Below, one piece after another: positions 26,967 to 35,332 of a DNA stretch of 64,000 bases. Numbering within the stretch: position 1 is the stretch's first letter; every line of letters starts with the position of its first letter. The stretch is from Palsa-504 sp963739615 (GTDB taxonomy: Bacteria > Actinomycetota > Actinomycetes > Streptosporangiales > Streptosporangiaceae), in contig CAVUBD010000015.1 in assembly GCA_963739615.1 (NCBI GenBank), positions 124,001-188,000 on the forward strand, written 5' to 3'. The notes below the pieces were generated by a model. It searched no databases. It was not told where the DNA came from and worked only from the letters and a program-made list of their open reading frames with translations. The position numbers and the translations under genes were made by a program.

Positions 26967-27782
26967 ATGGCAACTCTTTTTCCGGATCAATCCCTGCTGC
27001 CCGGGCAGAGCCTGCAATCGGATAATAAGCTGCATACGCTTATTATGCAGTCCGACGGGAACGCTGTGCTGTACAACAGCGCGTCCCAGCCGCTGTGGTC
27101 GACGAAGACGGGGGGCCTGATCGACCCGCGCGATTTCATCATGCAAACCGACGGCAACCTGGTCCTCTACGATGCCTCCGGTCAGCCGCGATGGGCCAGC
27201 AATACGCCGAATAACCCAGGCGCGTTCCTCAACGTCCAGGTGGACGGCAATCTCGTGGTGTACCGGGCGGGTTCCGCCACCGAGACCGCGAACAATGCCC
27301 TGTGGGCCGCTGGCAGCAACGATCTGTGGATATCGGCAGGCACGCCAGGCGCCATCGGTGCTGAAGACGTAGATTACCGCCCGTATGGCGGCGGTGGCAG
27401 CATCTACGCCTGGGTCTCCCGGGCATGCCAGGCGGCCGGCCTGCCGTCCAGCGATGGCTGGGTGCAGGGCTTCGTCACGCTGTGCTCCCGCGAGTCTTCC
27501 TACCTGCCGAACGCGGTAAACACGACGGACGGCAACGCGACCGGTCCCGCGGCCGGGGATGGCAACCCCCAGAATTGCTCCCGCGGCGTCGCGCAGTGCA
27601 TACCGCCGACGTTTGCCGCTTATCACGTCGCCGGCACGCCGGTCGCCATCTATGACCCGGTTGCGAACATCGCCGCGGCGAGCCAATACGTTCGCAACCG
27701 TTATCAGGTATCGCCGGACGGTTCTGACTTCGCCGCGAAGGTGCAGCAGGCCGACCCGTCACGTCCTCCGAAAGGTTACTAG
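26967..27782 (+). CDS. Bulb-type lectin + SLT transglycosylase-like effector
   Basis: A 271-residue two-domain protein. Residues 1-119 form a B-lectin (mannose-binding) domain with three QxDxNxVxY sites: QSDGNAVLY, QTDGNLVLY and QVDGNLVVY. After a short Gly-rich linker, residues ~140-255 resemble a lysozyme-like SLT domain: TLCSRESSYLPNAVNTTDGN with a candidate catalytic Glu, RGVAQCIPPTFAAYHVAGTP, and DPVANIAAASQYVRNRY. There is no signal peptide. The start at ATG 26967 has a strong GGAGGAGCT site. The next gene, 51 bases on, repeats the lectin half almost exactly but has another effector. The layout recalls lectin-like bacteriocins and modular toxins; that role is inference. Confidence 0.78.
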   Translation: MATLFPDQSLLPGQSLQSDNKLHTLIMQSDGNAVLYNSASQPLWSTKTGGLIDPRDFIMQTDGNLVLYDASGQPRWASNTPNNPGAFLNVQVDGNLVVYRAGSATETANNALWAAGSNDLWISAGTPGAIGAEDVDYRPYGGGGSIYAWVSRACQAAGLPSSDGWVQGFVTLCSRESSYLPNAVNTTDGNATGPAAGDGNPQNCSRGVAQCIPPTFAAYHVAGTPVAIYDPVANIAAASQYVRNRYQVSPDGSDFAAKVQQADPSRPPKGY

Positions 27783-28190
27783 AAACTCAGCCCTGGCCGA
27801 TGTCCGGCCCTGTTCCTACGTTTTGGAGAAGATATGGCAACTCTTTTTCCGGGTCAATCCCTGCTGCCCGGGCAGAGCCTGCAATCGGATAATAAGCTGC
27901 ATACGCTTATTATGCAGTCCGACGGGAACGCTGTCCTGTACAACAGCGCGTCCCAGCCCTTGTGGTCGACGAAAACCGGGGGCCTGATCCAGCCGCGCGA
28001 TTTCATCATGCAAACCGACGGCAACCTGGTCCTCTACGACGTCTCCGGCCAGCCGCGATGGGCTAGCAATACGTGGAATAACCCCAGTGCGTTCCTCAAT
28101 GTCCAGAATGACGGCAATCTCGTGGTGTACCGGGCGGGTTCCGCCACCGAGACCGCGAACAACGCCCTGTGGGCCGCGGGCAGTAACGAC
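26967..28190 (+). repeat. Duplicated lectin module (26967-27323 and 27834-28190)
   Basis: The first ~357 bases of the two lectin genes are near-identical at the base level, while their 3' parts are unrelated. The homology starts at the ATG and does not include the upstream sequence. This shows a recent module duplication or ongoing gene conversion of the lectin half. Confidence 0.9.
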
Positions 28191-28634
28191 ACACCGGGCG
28201 GTAACAATGCACCGAGCGGTCAGATCCAAGAAATTCTAGCCGCTCACAATGGCTACCGGGCGCAGGCCGGGGTTTCTCCGCTGCAATGGTCAGCTAGCCT
28301 GGCCGCGAGTGCCCAGGCCTGGGCGACTCACCTGGCGGCAACGGGGCCACTGGTCCATAGCGGCGCCGGAGAAAACCTGGCAGATGGGACCGCGGGAGCA
28401 TTTTCCCTTACCCAGATGGTAGGTTTCTGGGGAAACGAAGAAAAGTTCTTCACCAACGGCGTTTTCCCGGCTGTCTCTACCACCGGGAACTGGGAGGATG
28501 TCGGTCATTACACCCAGCTCATCTGGAGGAATACGACGGAAGTCGGCGGTGGCTTGGCGACCGGCCAGGGCAACGATTATCTAGTGTGTCATTACAGTCC
28601 GGCCGGAAACGTCGTCGGGGAAACGACTCTCTAG
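27834..28634 (+). CDS. Bulb-type lectin + CAP/SCP (PR-1-like) effector
   Basis: A 266-residue protein. Residues 1-119 are a B-lectin domain that differs from the preceding gene's at only about six positions, with all three sugar-binding QxDxNxVxY motifs kept (QSDGNAVLY, QTDGNLVLY, QNDGNLVVY). After a NDTPGGNNAPSG linker a CAP domain follows: ILAAHNGYRAQAGVSPLQW, LVHSGAGENLADG with the cavity His and Glu, GHYTQLIWRNTTEVG and YLVCHYSPAGNVVG. These are the CAP signatures 1 and 2. No signal peptide is present. GGAGAAGAT precedes ATG 27834. A strong hairpin terminator follows at 28658. Probably co-transcribed with the SLT version. Confidence 0.8.
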   Translation: MATLFPGQSLLPGQSLQSDNKLHTLIMQSDGNAVLYNSASQPLWSTKTGGLIQPRDFIMQTDGNLVLYDVSGQPRWASNTWNNPSAFLNVQNDGNLVVYRAGSATETANNALWAAGSNDTPGGNNAPSGQIQEILAAHNGYRAQAGVSPLQWSASLAASAQAWATHLAATGPLVHSGAGENLADGTAGAFSLTQMVGFWGNEEKFFTNGVFPAVSTTGNWEDVGHYTQLIWRNTTEVGGGLATGQGNDYLVCHYSPAGNVVGETTL

Positions 28635-28657
28635 CGCCCGGGCCGAAATCCGGCGAA

Positions 28658-28689
28658 GCGAGCCTGGCGCGGGGACGCGCCAGGCTCGC
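28658..28689. terminator. Perfect 14-base hairpin between convergent genes
   Basis: GCGAGCCTGGCGCG (28658-28671) pairs fully with CGCGCCAGGCTCGC (28676-28689) across a GGGA loop. It lies between the lectin-CAP gene and pspA and should stop transcription from both sides. Confidence 0.7.
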
Positions 28690-28730
28690 GGTGCTGCGGC
28701 AAACCGCGGCTCGGAAACCGGCACCAGGCT

Positions 28731-29462
28731 TCAGCTGCCCGACGTCAGCTCAGGCGGCGCGCTGCCCGGGCCGATCTGGGACTTCAGCGCGGCGAGTTCC
28801 CGGTCCACGTCGGCCGACGTCCCGGCCTCGTCGAGTTCCTTCTGGATGTCGTCGGTGTCACCGCCGACGTCCTCGAGCACCCCGGACTGCAGCAGCTCAT
28901 CCAGCGCACCCGCGCGCGCCTGCATGGTGGCGATCTTGTCCTGGGCCCGCTGCAGGGCCGCACCCGAATCACCGAGTGTGGTCGAGATCCCCGCCACGCT
29001 CTCGTTTACCGAGTTCATCGCGGACGCCGCGGTGTACTGGGCCTTCAGCGTTTCCTTCTGCGTCCGGAAGTTGTTGACCCGCTGCTGCAGCGCCGCGAGG
29101 GCCTGCTCCATCTTCTGCTCTTCCTCGGTCAGCTGCTGGTGCTGCGGTTCCATCCCGTCGATCTGGGCCTGCGCGGCCGCCTTGCGCGTGAGCGCTTCCC
29201 TGGCCAGGTCCTCCCGGCCCTGGGCGAGCGCGGCCTGGGCCTGTTCCGTGAGGTGGTCCGCCGAATGCTGGAGCTGCTGCTCCTGGAGCTCGATCCGCTT
29301 GCGCGACGCGGCGATGGTGACCAGGGCCTGGCGGACCTTGGTGATCTGGTCGAGCATCTGCTCGTAGGAGAGATCGAGCATCTCGTTAGGGTTCTCAGCG
29401 GCGTCGAGCGCCTTGTTGGTCTTGGCCGCGAGGATGTCGTGGGCCCTTTGGAAGAGAGACAT
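28731..29462 (-). CDS. pspA: PspA/IM30 family protein
   Basis: A 243-residue ESCRT-III-like membrane-stress protein that coats and protects the inner face of the cell membrane. Nearly all of it is helical: SLFQRAHDILAAKTNKALD, NPNEMLDLSYEQMLDQI, then long coiled coil rich in Gln, Glu and Ala, and a short acidic end. The start ATG 29462 has AAGGAG ten bases upstream; the frame is open to 29516 without support. No PspB/C-type partner is nearby. It is convergent with the lectin-effector genes. Confidence 0.9.
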   Translation of the reverse strand: MSLFQRAHDILAAKTNKALDAAENPNEMLDLSYEQMLDQITKVRQALVTIAASRKRIELQEQQLQHSADHLTEQAQAALAQGREDLAREALTRKAAAQAQIDGMEPQHQQLTEEEQKMEQALAALQQRVNNFRTQKETLKAQYTAASAMNSVNESVAGISTTLGDSGAALQRAQDKIATMQARAGALDELLQSGVLEDVGGDTDDIQKELDEAGTSADVDRELAALKSQIGPGSAPPELTSGS

Positions 29463-29597
29463 GTCGATCTGCTCCTTGTCGACGGTGACCGGGCGGCTCG
29501 CGCAGGCGAGCCCCACGGCAGCAAATCTAGCCCTGCGCGGCCCGCGCAGCGGGCCCGGGCGCTCCGATGGCGTCTGTGCTTTGCCGAACAGCGATCA

Positions 29598-30115
29598 TCA
29601 ATTTGACCAGCGCCGGTACCGTTCACCGAGGAAGGTATCGGTGCCGGCGGCGCCGAGGGCGGCCTGCCCGGCGGCGGCGCGGGCGTAGCTGTTGCCCTTC
29701 TTCTGCTTGCCCTTGCCGTGCCGGGTGCCGGACTGGGCGGCGGACCGGCACAGCCCGATCCAGGAGACCAGGTGCGCCGGGGTGGGGAAGGCGGTCATGT
29801 TCAGGCCGATCTCGGCGATGATCACGATGGCCAGCCACACGCTGATGCCGGGGATCTCGGCCAGCCGGTGTGCGGCGGCCAGCACCAGCGAGTCCGGGCC
29901 GGTGCCGCAGCCGGGCCCGGTCTCCCCGGTGGCGTCCACCCCCCAGGACTCCTCCACCTGGGCCAGCGCCGCGATCGCCTGGTCTTCCATCTGGGTGATG
30001 CGCTGGTCCAGGAACGCGACCTGGTCCAGCAGCATCTGCGCGATCACGCCGTGGTGGGAGCCGAACATGCCGTCCAGCGCCTCGGCGAGGGCGTCCCGCT
30101 TGCCGCGCAGCGGCT
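29598..30115 (-). pseudogene. IS110-family transposase, C-terminal fragment
   Basis: The frame begins in mid-protein (KKPLRGKRDALAEALDGMFG) and carries the Transposase_20 signature RLAEIPGISVWLAIVIIAEI, FPTPAHLVSWIGLC, then GKGKQKKGNSYARAAAGQAA. The N-terminal DEDD RuvC-like domain is lost. The break falls within a few bases of a GCCGAACGGTCCGT motif (30121). It cannot act alone. Confidence 0.8.
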
Positions 30116-30233
30116 TTTTAGCCGAACGGTCCGTCCCCTCTCACTAACCAGGCTGGCGCCCCACGTCGGCGGGCCTGCGCGCGGTCCGGAAAGCGAGTTG
30201 CGCTCCCGTGCTCGTACCGGGTAGGAACGGCAA

Positions 30234-30770
30234 ATGCTGCGCGGAGAGATTGTCGGGCTGCGGGCCCTGGAAGATAGCGACATCGGGATTCTCGAGACTG
30301 AACTGCTGAACGACGTCGAGACGCGGGCGCGCGCCGACAACCGGCCCTGGCTGCCGGTAGCGCCTGGTTCCCCTCACTCGCCCTACCGGATCACCGGTGA
30401 CCGCGCAGAGGCGGTCCCGTTCGCCGCGGTCGAGCTCGCCACCTCCGAACTGGTGGGCGAGGCGCTGCTGTGGGATATCGACCGGCACAACCGCAGCGCG
30501 CACCTCGGGATCTCGCTGCGCCCCGCGTTCCGCGGCCGGGGCATGGGCACCGATATCGTCCGTGTACTCTGCCGCTACGGCTTCGCGATCCTCGGGCTGC
30601 ACCGGCTGCAAGTCGATACCCTCGCCGACAACGACGCCATGATCGGCGCCGCCACCCGGGCCGGCTTCGTGCCGGAAGGCACCCACCGCCAGGCGGCCTG
30701 GGTCGACGGAAGCTTCGCGGACCAGGTCATCCTCGGCCTGCTGGCGACCGAATGGCCCGCACCTGCCTGA
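30234..30770 (+). CDS. GNAT-family N-acetyltransferase (RimJ/RimL type)
   Basis: A 178-residue acetyl-CoA-dependent acetyltransferase. It opens with MLRGEIVGLRALEDSDIGIL, as in RimL-like enzymes. The core has VGEALLWDIDRHNRSAHLGI, the acetyl-CoA loop LRPAFRGRGMGTDIVRVL, then HRLQVDTLADNDAMIGAATR, AGFVPEGTHRQAAWVDG. All GNAT motifs are present, so it should be active on a small molecule or a protein N terminus. It stands alone between an IS110 fragment and a repeat-rich gap. Confidence 0.85.
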   Translation: MLRGEIVGLRALEDSDIGILETELLNDVETRARADNRPWLPVAPGSPHSPYRITGDRAEAVPFAAVELATSELVGEALLWDIDRHNRSAHLGISLRPAFRGRGMGTDIVRVLCRYGFAILGLHRLQVDTLADNDAMIGAATRAGFVPEGTHRQAAWVDGSFADQVILGLLATEWPAPA

Positions 30771-30845
30771 CCTGACCGGCCCGCACCTGCCTGACCTGAC
30801 CTGCCCGCACCTAGCTGACCTGCCTGCCCCTGCCCCTGCCCGCCG
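30771..30845. repeat. Imperfect short tandem repeats
   Basis: Units such as CCGCACCTGCCTGACCTGAC recur in a row after the acetyltransferase stop, degenerating into CTGCCC runs. Non-coding. Confidence 0.6.
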
Positions 30846-30949
30846 GGCGTGACGGTCGCCGAATATTTCCCGCCCGCCCGTCTTGACACGCCCCCAAGCC
30901 GGGGGGTGATCTTGACAAGACCATGGGGAACGTTCAGCCCGAGTCTCTG

Positions 30950-31160
30950 CTCGGCCCGGGTTCCAGACGGCCACCGTCACCCCGACCAGCCCGAGCGGCA
31001 GCAGGCTGATCCCGGTGCCCAGCTGACGGCGCAGGGCAGTCCGGCTGGTCGCGATCTGCGTGAGCGCGGCGGCGCCGAACACGACGAAGGCCACCGCCCC
31101 CGGTCCAGGGCGGCGCAGCGCACGGCGTCCAGGAGGTGCACGGGGCGGCCCGCCGCTCAC
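30950..31160 (-). pseudogene. Possible remnant of an MFS transporter
   Basis: A frame from GTG 31160 reads GAVAFVVFGAAALTQIATSR and TGISLLPLGLVGVTVAVW, two membrane-like helices joined by a basic loop as in major-facilitator proteins. The frame then becomes non-hydrophobic. It is divergent from an intact MFS gene. Evidence is composition and pattern only. Confidence 0.3.
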
Positions 31161-31169
31161 TGTGACTCC

Positions 31170-31182
31170 TTAGCAGAGCTAA
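31170..31182. promoter_or_regulatory. Inverted repeat TTAGC-AGA-GCTAA
   Basis: A perfect 5-3-5 palindrome followed by the AT-rich AATGATATTATTGAG, in the gap between the MFS-like remnant and the MFS exporter. Size and place suit a MarR-type operator controlling the exporter. No MarR gene is in the window. Confidence 0.4.
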
Positions 31183-31228
31183 TGATATTATTGAGTGCGG
31201 AAAGCTAACCTCCGACGATAGGGAACCC

Positions 31229-32590
31229 GTGCGTCTCGCCGCTCGCCCGCACTTCCGCCCAAAGCCAGGGCCCGGACACAGGCACGAGCACACGCACGAG
31301 CGCGAGCACGGGTTCCAGCCCGGGCAGATGGTTTCCTCGCTCCGGCAGCGGAACTACCGCTTGTTCTTCTTCGGCCAGCTCGTCTCGGTGGCCGGGACGT
31401 GGATGCAGACCGTCGCGCAGTCCTTCGTCGTGCTGGATCTCACCCACAGCGGAACCCAGCTCGGCCTGACCACCGCGGCCAGGTTCCTGCCGATGTTCGT
31501 GTTCGGCCCGCTGGGCGGCGTGTTCGCGGACCGGCTTGACAAGCAGCGGGTACTGTACGCCACCCAGGCGCTGTCCGGGCTGCTGGCCGCAGCCTTCGCC
31601 GTCCTGGTCGGCACCCACAGCATCAAGCTGTGGAGCGTCTACCTGCTGGCCCTCGCGCTGGGCCTCGTCAACGTCTTCGACAACCCGGCGCGCCAGAGCT
31701 TCATCTCCGAGATGGTCTCGGCGCCGGATCTGCCGAACGCGGTGACGCTCAACTCGGTGTCGATGAACATGGCCCGCGTGTTCGGCGCCGCGCTGGGCGG
31801 TGTGATCGCCGCCGCCATCGGCCTGGCCCTGTGCTTCACGGTCAACGCCCTGTCGTTCGGCGCCGTGCTGGTCTCCCTCGCCGCCATGCGCAAGTCCGAG
31901 CTGTTCCCGGCGAAACGGATCCCCAGGAGGAAACGCCAGGTCCGGCAGGGCCTGCGGTACGTAAGATCAACGCCCGAGCTGCTGGTCCCGCTGCTCCTCG
32001 TGGCGGTGATCGGGACGCTGGCCTGGGAGTTCAACGTGACCCTGCCGCTCATGGCCAGCCAGGTCTTCCACGGCGGGGCCGCCGCCTACGGCGTGATGGC
32101 CTCGGTTATGGGCGTCGGCGCGGTGGCCGGCGGCCTGATCTCGGCCGCCCGCCCGCGCCCGCGGGCCCGGGCGCTGTGCCTGGCGGCGATCGGGTGGGGC
32201 ATCGCCATCCTGGCCGCCGCGGCCGCGCCGAGCCTGACCATCGAACTGGCCGCCCTCGTCTTCGTCGGCTACGGGAGCATCACCTTCAACTCCCTGGCCA
32301 AGACCACCCTCCAGCTAGCCGCCAAGCCCGAGATGCGCGGTCGGGTCATGGCCCTGTGGGCGCTGGCCTGGCTGGGCTCGACGCCCCTCGGCGGCCCGCT
32401 CGTGGGCTGGGTCGGGCAGGCCATGGGCGCGCGCTGGGCGCTGGTGCTCGGCGGCCTGCCCACCGTGGTCTGCGGGATCCTGGCCCTGCCCGCGCTGAGC
32501 CGGATCGACCGCCGGGCCCGCGCCACCCAAGGCGCAACGCCGGACGCCGGACCCGGCCAGCTCCAGGTTCCGTCCAGGGACGCGGCCTAA
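31229..32590 (+). CDS. MFS exporter (MFS_3 / EntS-like)
   Basis: A 453-residue, ~12-helix secondary transporter. LRQRNYRLFFFGQLVSVAGT and WMQTVAQSFVVLDLTHSGTQ are typical of the MFS_3 drug/siderophore exporters. The loop 2-3 motif is GVFADRLDKQRVL. NPARQSFISEMV and FVGYGSITFNSLAKTTLQL are also family marks. The first ~33 residues are His/Arg-rich and may be over-called; an internal ATG at about 31328 gives the usual MFS start. The cargo is unknown. Confidence 0.85.
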   Translation: MRLAARPHFRPKPGPGHRHEHTHEREHGFQPGQMVSSLRQRNYRLFFFGQLVSVAGTWMQTVAQSFVVLDLTHSGTQLGLTTAARFLPMFVFGPLGGVFADRLDKQRVLYATQALSGLLAAAFAVLVGTHSIKLWSVYLLALALGLVNVFDNPARQSFISEMVSAPDLPNAVTLNSVSMNMARVFGAALGGVIAAAIGLALCFTVNALSFGAVLVSLAAMRKSELFPAKRIPRRKRQVRQGLRYVRSTPELLVPLLLVAVIGTLAWEFNVTLPLMASQVFHGGAAAYGVMASVMGVGAVAGGLISAARPRPRARALCLAAIGWGIAILAAAAAPSLTIELAALVFVGYGSITFNSLAKTTLQLAAKPEMRGRVMALWALAWLGSTPLGGPLVGWVGQAMGARWALVLGGLPTVVCGILALPALSRIDRRARATQGATPDAGPGQLQVPSRDAA

Positions 32591-32671
32591 TCCGCTGTCC
32601 TACCGCGCCGCACCGATGAGTTCGCGCCCCGGCATCCGTTACAAAGACAGCACACACGAAAGGGAGAAGCC

Positions 32672-33148
32672 ATGACTGACCAGCCGTTCATCACCTGCCT
32701 GTGGTTCGATACCGAAGCCGAGGAAGCCGCGAACTTCTACACAGGCATCTTCAAGGACTCCCGGCTGGGCCGCGTGCTCCGGCACACTGAGGCGGGACCC
32801 GGCCCGGCCGGCTCGGCCCAGCTGGTCGAGTTCGAGCTCAACGGGCAGAAGTTCTCCGGCCTGAACGGCGGCCCGCAGTTCAAGTTCAACGAGGCCGTCT
32901 CGATCGTGGTCCCGTGCGCGGACCAGGCCGAGGTGGACTACTACTGGAGTCACCTCACCGAGGGCGGCGAGGAGGTCGCCTGCGGCTGGCTGAAAGACAA
33001 GTACGGCCTGTGCTGGCAGATCGTCCCGGCCAGGTTCTTCGAGATGGTCGCCGACCCGGACCAGGACAAGGCGGCGCGCGTGATGCAGGCCATGTACACC
33101 ATGACCAAGTTCGACCTCGCCGCGCTCGAGCAAGCCTATGCGCAATAA
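32672..33148 (+). CDS. VOC-family (PhnB-like) protein
   Basis: A 158-residue glyoxalase/bleomycin-resistance superfamily protein of the PhnB / 3-demethylubiquinone-9 methyltransferase-like group. Marks are ITCLWFDTEAEEAANFYTGI, FELNGQKFSGLNGGPQFKFN, and DYYWSHLTEGGEEVACGWLK, DKYGLCWQIVP. AAAGGGAG precedes ATG 32672. The C terminus RVMQAMYTMTKFDLAALEQA is standard. It probably binds a metal and a small substrate. The next gene begins 24 bases later. Confidence 0.85.
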   Translation: MTDQPFITCLWFDTEAEEAANFYTGIFKDSRLGRVLRHTEAGPGPAGSAQLVEFELNGQKFSGLNGGPQFKFNEAVSIVVPCADQAEVDYYWSHLTEGGEEVACGWLKDKYGLCWQIVPARFFEMVADPDQDKAARVMQAMYTMTKFDLAALEQAYAQ

Positions 33149-33172
33149 AGTCACCGTTCCGTAATAAAGCCG

Positions 33173-34042
33173 GTGAACCGTATAACCCAGCGGTACGTGA
33201 TCAAGACTGTGGGGAGCATAAAGGGGGCGTCACTGCCCCGGCGGTCCTGGTCAGGGATCGTCGGGGCGGTATTCCTGGTCGCCTCAGGAGCCATTCACCT
33301 GGACCTGTACCTGACGGGTTACCGGTCCATTCCTACTATCGGCTGGCTGTTCCTGCTGCAGATAATCAGCGCGTTCGTGCTGGCTATCGCGATCGTAGTC
33401 AGCCGCCATCCGCTGGCCGCCGCGTCCGGCGCGGCGTTCGCGCTCGGGACCCTCGGCGGTTACCTGCTCTCGCTGAAGGTCGGCCTGTTCGGCTTCACCG
33501 AGGTCCGGACGACCGCGGGCATCATCGCCGCGATCATTGACGTGGCCGCCTTCGCCGCGCTGGCCATCGCCGTGGCCACCGAGGCCGGGCTGGACCGTGC
33601 CGTCCTGAGACGGCGCGTCGTGCCGCTGACCGCGGCCGTGTCGGTCATCGCGCTCGCGGTCCTCAGCGTCGCCGTGGCCACGCCGAAGGCGGCGCCCGCC
33701 GCGGCCGGCGCCCAGGTCCTGAAGGCCAGGCAGATCGGCGGCGTCATGGTGCTCACCAACGCCAATGGCCTCACGCTCTACTCGTTCGCCCCGGACTCAG
33801 CGGCGAAGTCGGTCTGCTACGGGTCCTGCGCAGCGTACTGGCCGCCGGTCCCTGGCCACGCCTCGGCCGCGGCCGGGGTCACCGGCCAGCTCGGCACGAT
33901 CACCCGGACCGGCGGCTCGACCCAGGCCACCTACGACGGGCACCCGCTTTACACCTACATCGGCGACAGCGCGCCTGGTCAGGACAACGGCAACAAGCTC
34001 AACCTGAACGGCGGCCTCTGGCTCGACGTCCCAGCGGGATAA
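33173..34042 (+). CDS. Membrane protein with Lipoprotein_15 (COG4315) repeats
   Basis: A 289-residue protein. The N-terminal half has about five hydrophobic helices (SGIVGAVFLVASGAIHLDLY, IGWLFLLQIISAFVLAIAIV, and others). After the last helix (near residue 180) an outer part carries two repeats of the PF03640 type: GGVMVLTNANGLTLYSFAPD with CYGSCAAYWPP, then ATYDGHPLYTYIGDSAPGQD. Such repeats are found in secreted actinobacterial proteins of unknown role. Start at GTG 33173. Confidence 0.75.
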   Translation: MNRITQRYVIKTVGSIKGASLPRRSWSGIVGAVFLVASGAIHLDLYLTGYRSIPTIGWLFLLQIISAFVLAIAIVVSRHPLAAASGAAFALGTLGGYLLSLKVGLFGFTEVRTTAGIIAAIIDVAAFAALAIAVATEAGLDRAVLRRRVVPLTAAVSVIALAVLSVAVATPKAAPAAAGAQVLKARQIGGVMVLTNANGLTLYSFAPDSAAKSVCYGSCAAYWPPVPGHASAAAGVTGQLGTITRTGGSTQATYDGHPLYTYIGDSAPGQDNGNKLNLNGGLWLDVPAG

Positions 34043-34116
34043 CGGCCTAGTGTCCGAGCCTCACCGAAGAATAATCATGCCGAACGGTCCTCAACAGGCC
34101 GGGCACATCGCCTGCG

Positions 34117-34950
34117 CTAGCCGGTCTTCTCCTGAACGCAGTGGTTGACGCATTCACCGAGGCCCTCGATCCAGGTGCGCAGCACATTGCCCGGCCGCAG
34201 GTAAACCGGCGGCTTCCGGGCGTCGCCCACTCCGCCGGGGGTGCCGGTGGCGAACATGTCGCCCGGTCGCAAGGTGATCGCCTGGCTCGCGTAGGAGAGG
34301 ATCTCGGCCGGGCCGAACAGCAGGTCCGACGTCCGCGACTGCTGCATGATGTCCTCGTCGACCTCGCACCTGACTTCGAGGTCGATCGCGTTGTCGACCT
34401 CATCCGGGGTGACGAGGTAGGGTCCGGCCGGCGTCGAGCGCTCGAACATCTTGCCCTGCAGCCACTGCAGGGTCCGCCGCTGCCAGTCCCGCATCGACAC
34501 GTCGTTGATCACCGTGTAGCCGGCGATGGCCGCCGCGGCCTCCTCGGGCGTAGCCCGGTACAGCGGCTGGCCGATGATGACGCCGAGCTCGACCTCCCAG
34601 TCGACCCGCTCGCTGATCGACGGCAGCACTAGGTCGTCGCCCGGGCCGAGCAGGGTATCGGCGAACTTGGCGAACAGCGTCGGGAACTCGGGCAGCTCAC
34701 GCCCGGTCTCCAGGATGTGGGCGCGGTAGTTCAGCCCCACGCAGATCACCTTGCCCGGCCGCGTCACGACCGGCGCGAAGTCCGCCTCCGGCACGGGCAC
34801 CGGTTGCGCGCCCGCCCGCTCCCGTACCTGCCCCGCACCACCGGCGGCGAGCATCTCGCCGACATCTGCGGCGTTTAGCGGAATGAGGACGCTGCCGTCG
34901 AGCCGTGCCGCGGTCGTCCCGTGATCAGTCCTTACGGTGGCGAATCGCAT
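34117..34950 (-). CDS. Fumarylacetoacetate hydrolase family protein
   Basis: A 277-residue FAH-superfamily enzyme that cleaves or decarboxylates oxo-acids in aromatic-compound breakdown. The mobile N-terminal domain is followed by KVICVGLNYRAHILETGREL, PTLFAKFADTLLGPGDDLVL, the metal-binding VDWEVELGVIIG, GYTVINDVSMRDWQRR and GDMFATGTPGGVG. The Glu-Glu-Asp metal triad is kept. It is a lone gene; the exact substrate is open. Confidence 0.88.
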   Translation of the reverse strand: MRFATVRTDHGTTAARLDGSVLIPLNAADVGEMLAAGGAGQVRERAGAQPVPVPEADFAPVVTRPGKVICVGLNYRAHILETGRELPEFPTLFAKFADTLLGPGDDLVLPSISERVDWEVELGVIIGQPLYRATPEEAAAAIAGYTVINDVSMRDWQRRTLQWLQGKMFERSTPAGPYLVTPDEVDNAIDLEVRCEVDEDIMQQSRTSDLLFGPAEILSYASQAITLRPGDMFATGTPGGVGDARKPPVYLRPGNVLRTWIEGLGECVNHCVQEKTG

Positions 34951-35051
34951 AGCGCCGACCTTAGCGTGACGATCATGAGCGGCGCTGGCCGGGCCTCAGC
35001 CCAAAGACCATCGCGTCGCCGAGCGGCGCTACCTGATGACCCGCTTGATCG

Positions 35052-35237
35052 TCAGGTCGCCGGCCGCGTCGCGGGCGCGGAGCAGTCGTGGAACTTCTCC
35101 TGGGCCGGGTCGTGGTGGTAGATCTTGGCCAGCAGCGGGACGAGGGTGTCGTCCACGATGATGATCCGGTCCGCGGCGCCGTGCCGCATGATGGCCCGGA
35201 TCGTCAGCGGATAGTCCTGCATGGTGCTGCGAATCAT
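35052..35237 (-). pseudogene. Remnant of a FadD-type acyl-CoA ligase
   Basis: From ATG 35237 the frame reads MIRSTMQDYPLTIRAIMRHG, the family N terminus, and then directly ADRIIIVDDTLVPLLAKI, which belongs about 100 residues further on in such ligases. The AMP-binding core and C-terminal domain are missing. It is therefore an internally deleted, 3'-truncated gene. It is divergent from the CurA-like reductase. Confidence 0.6.
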
Positions 35238-35332
35238 GTAGCCATCATCCTCACTGGCCGCCGAACTTAGTCGGCGGTACGTTAAGACCGCACTGCGACC
35301 CACGTCAATCGTCCCCTCCTGCGGAGGAATTA

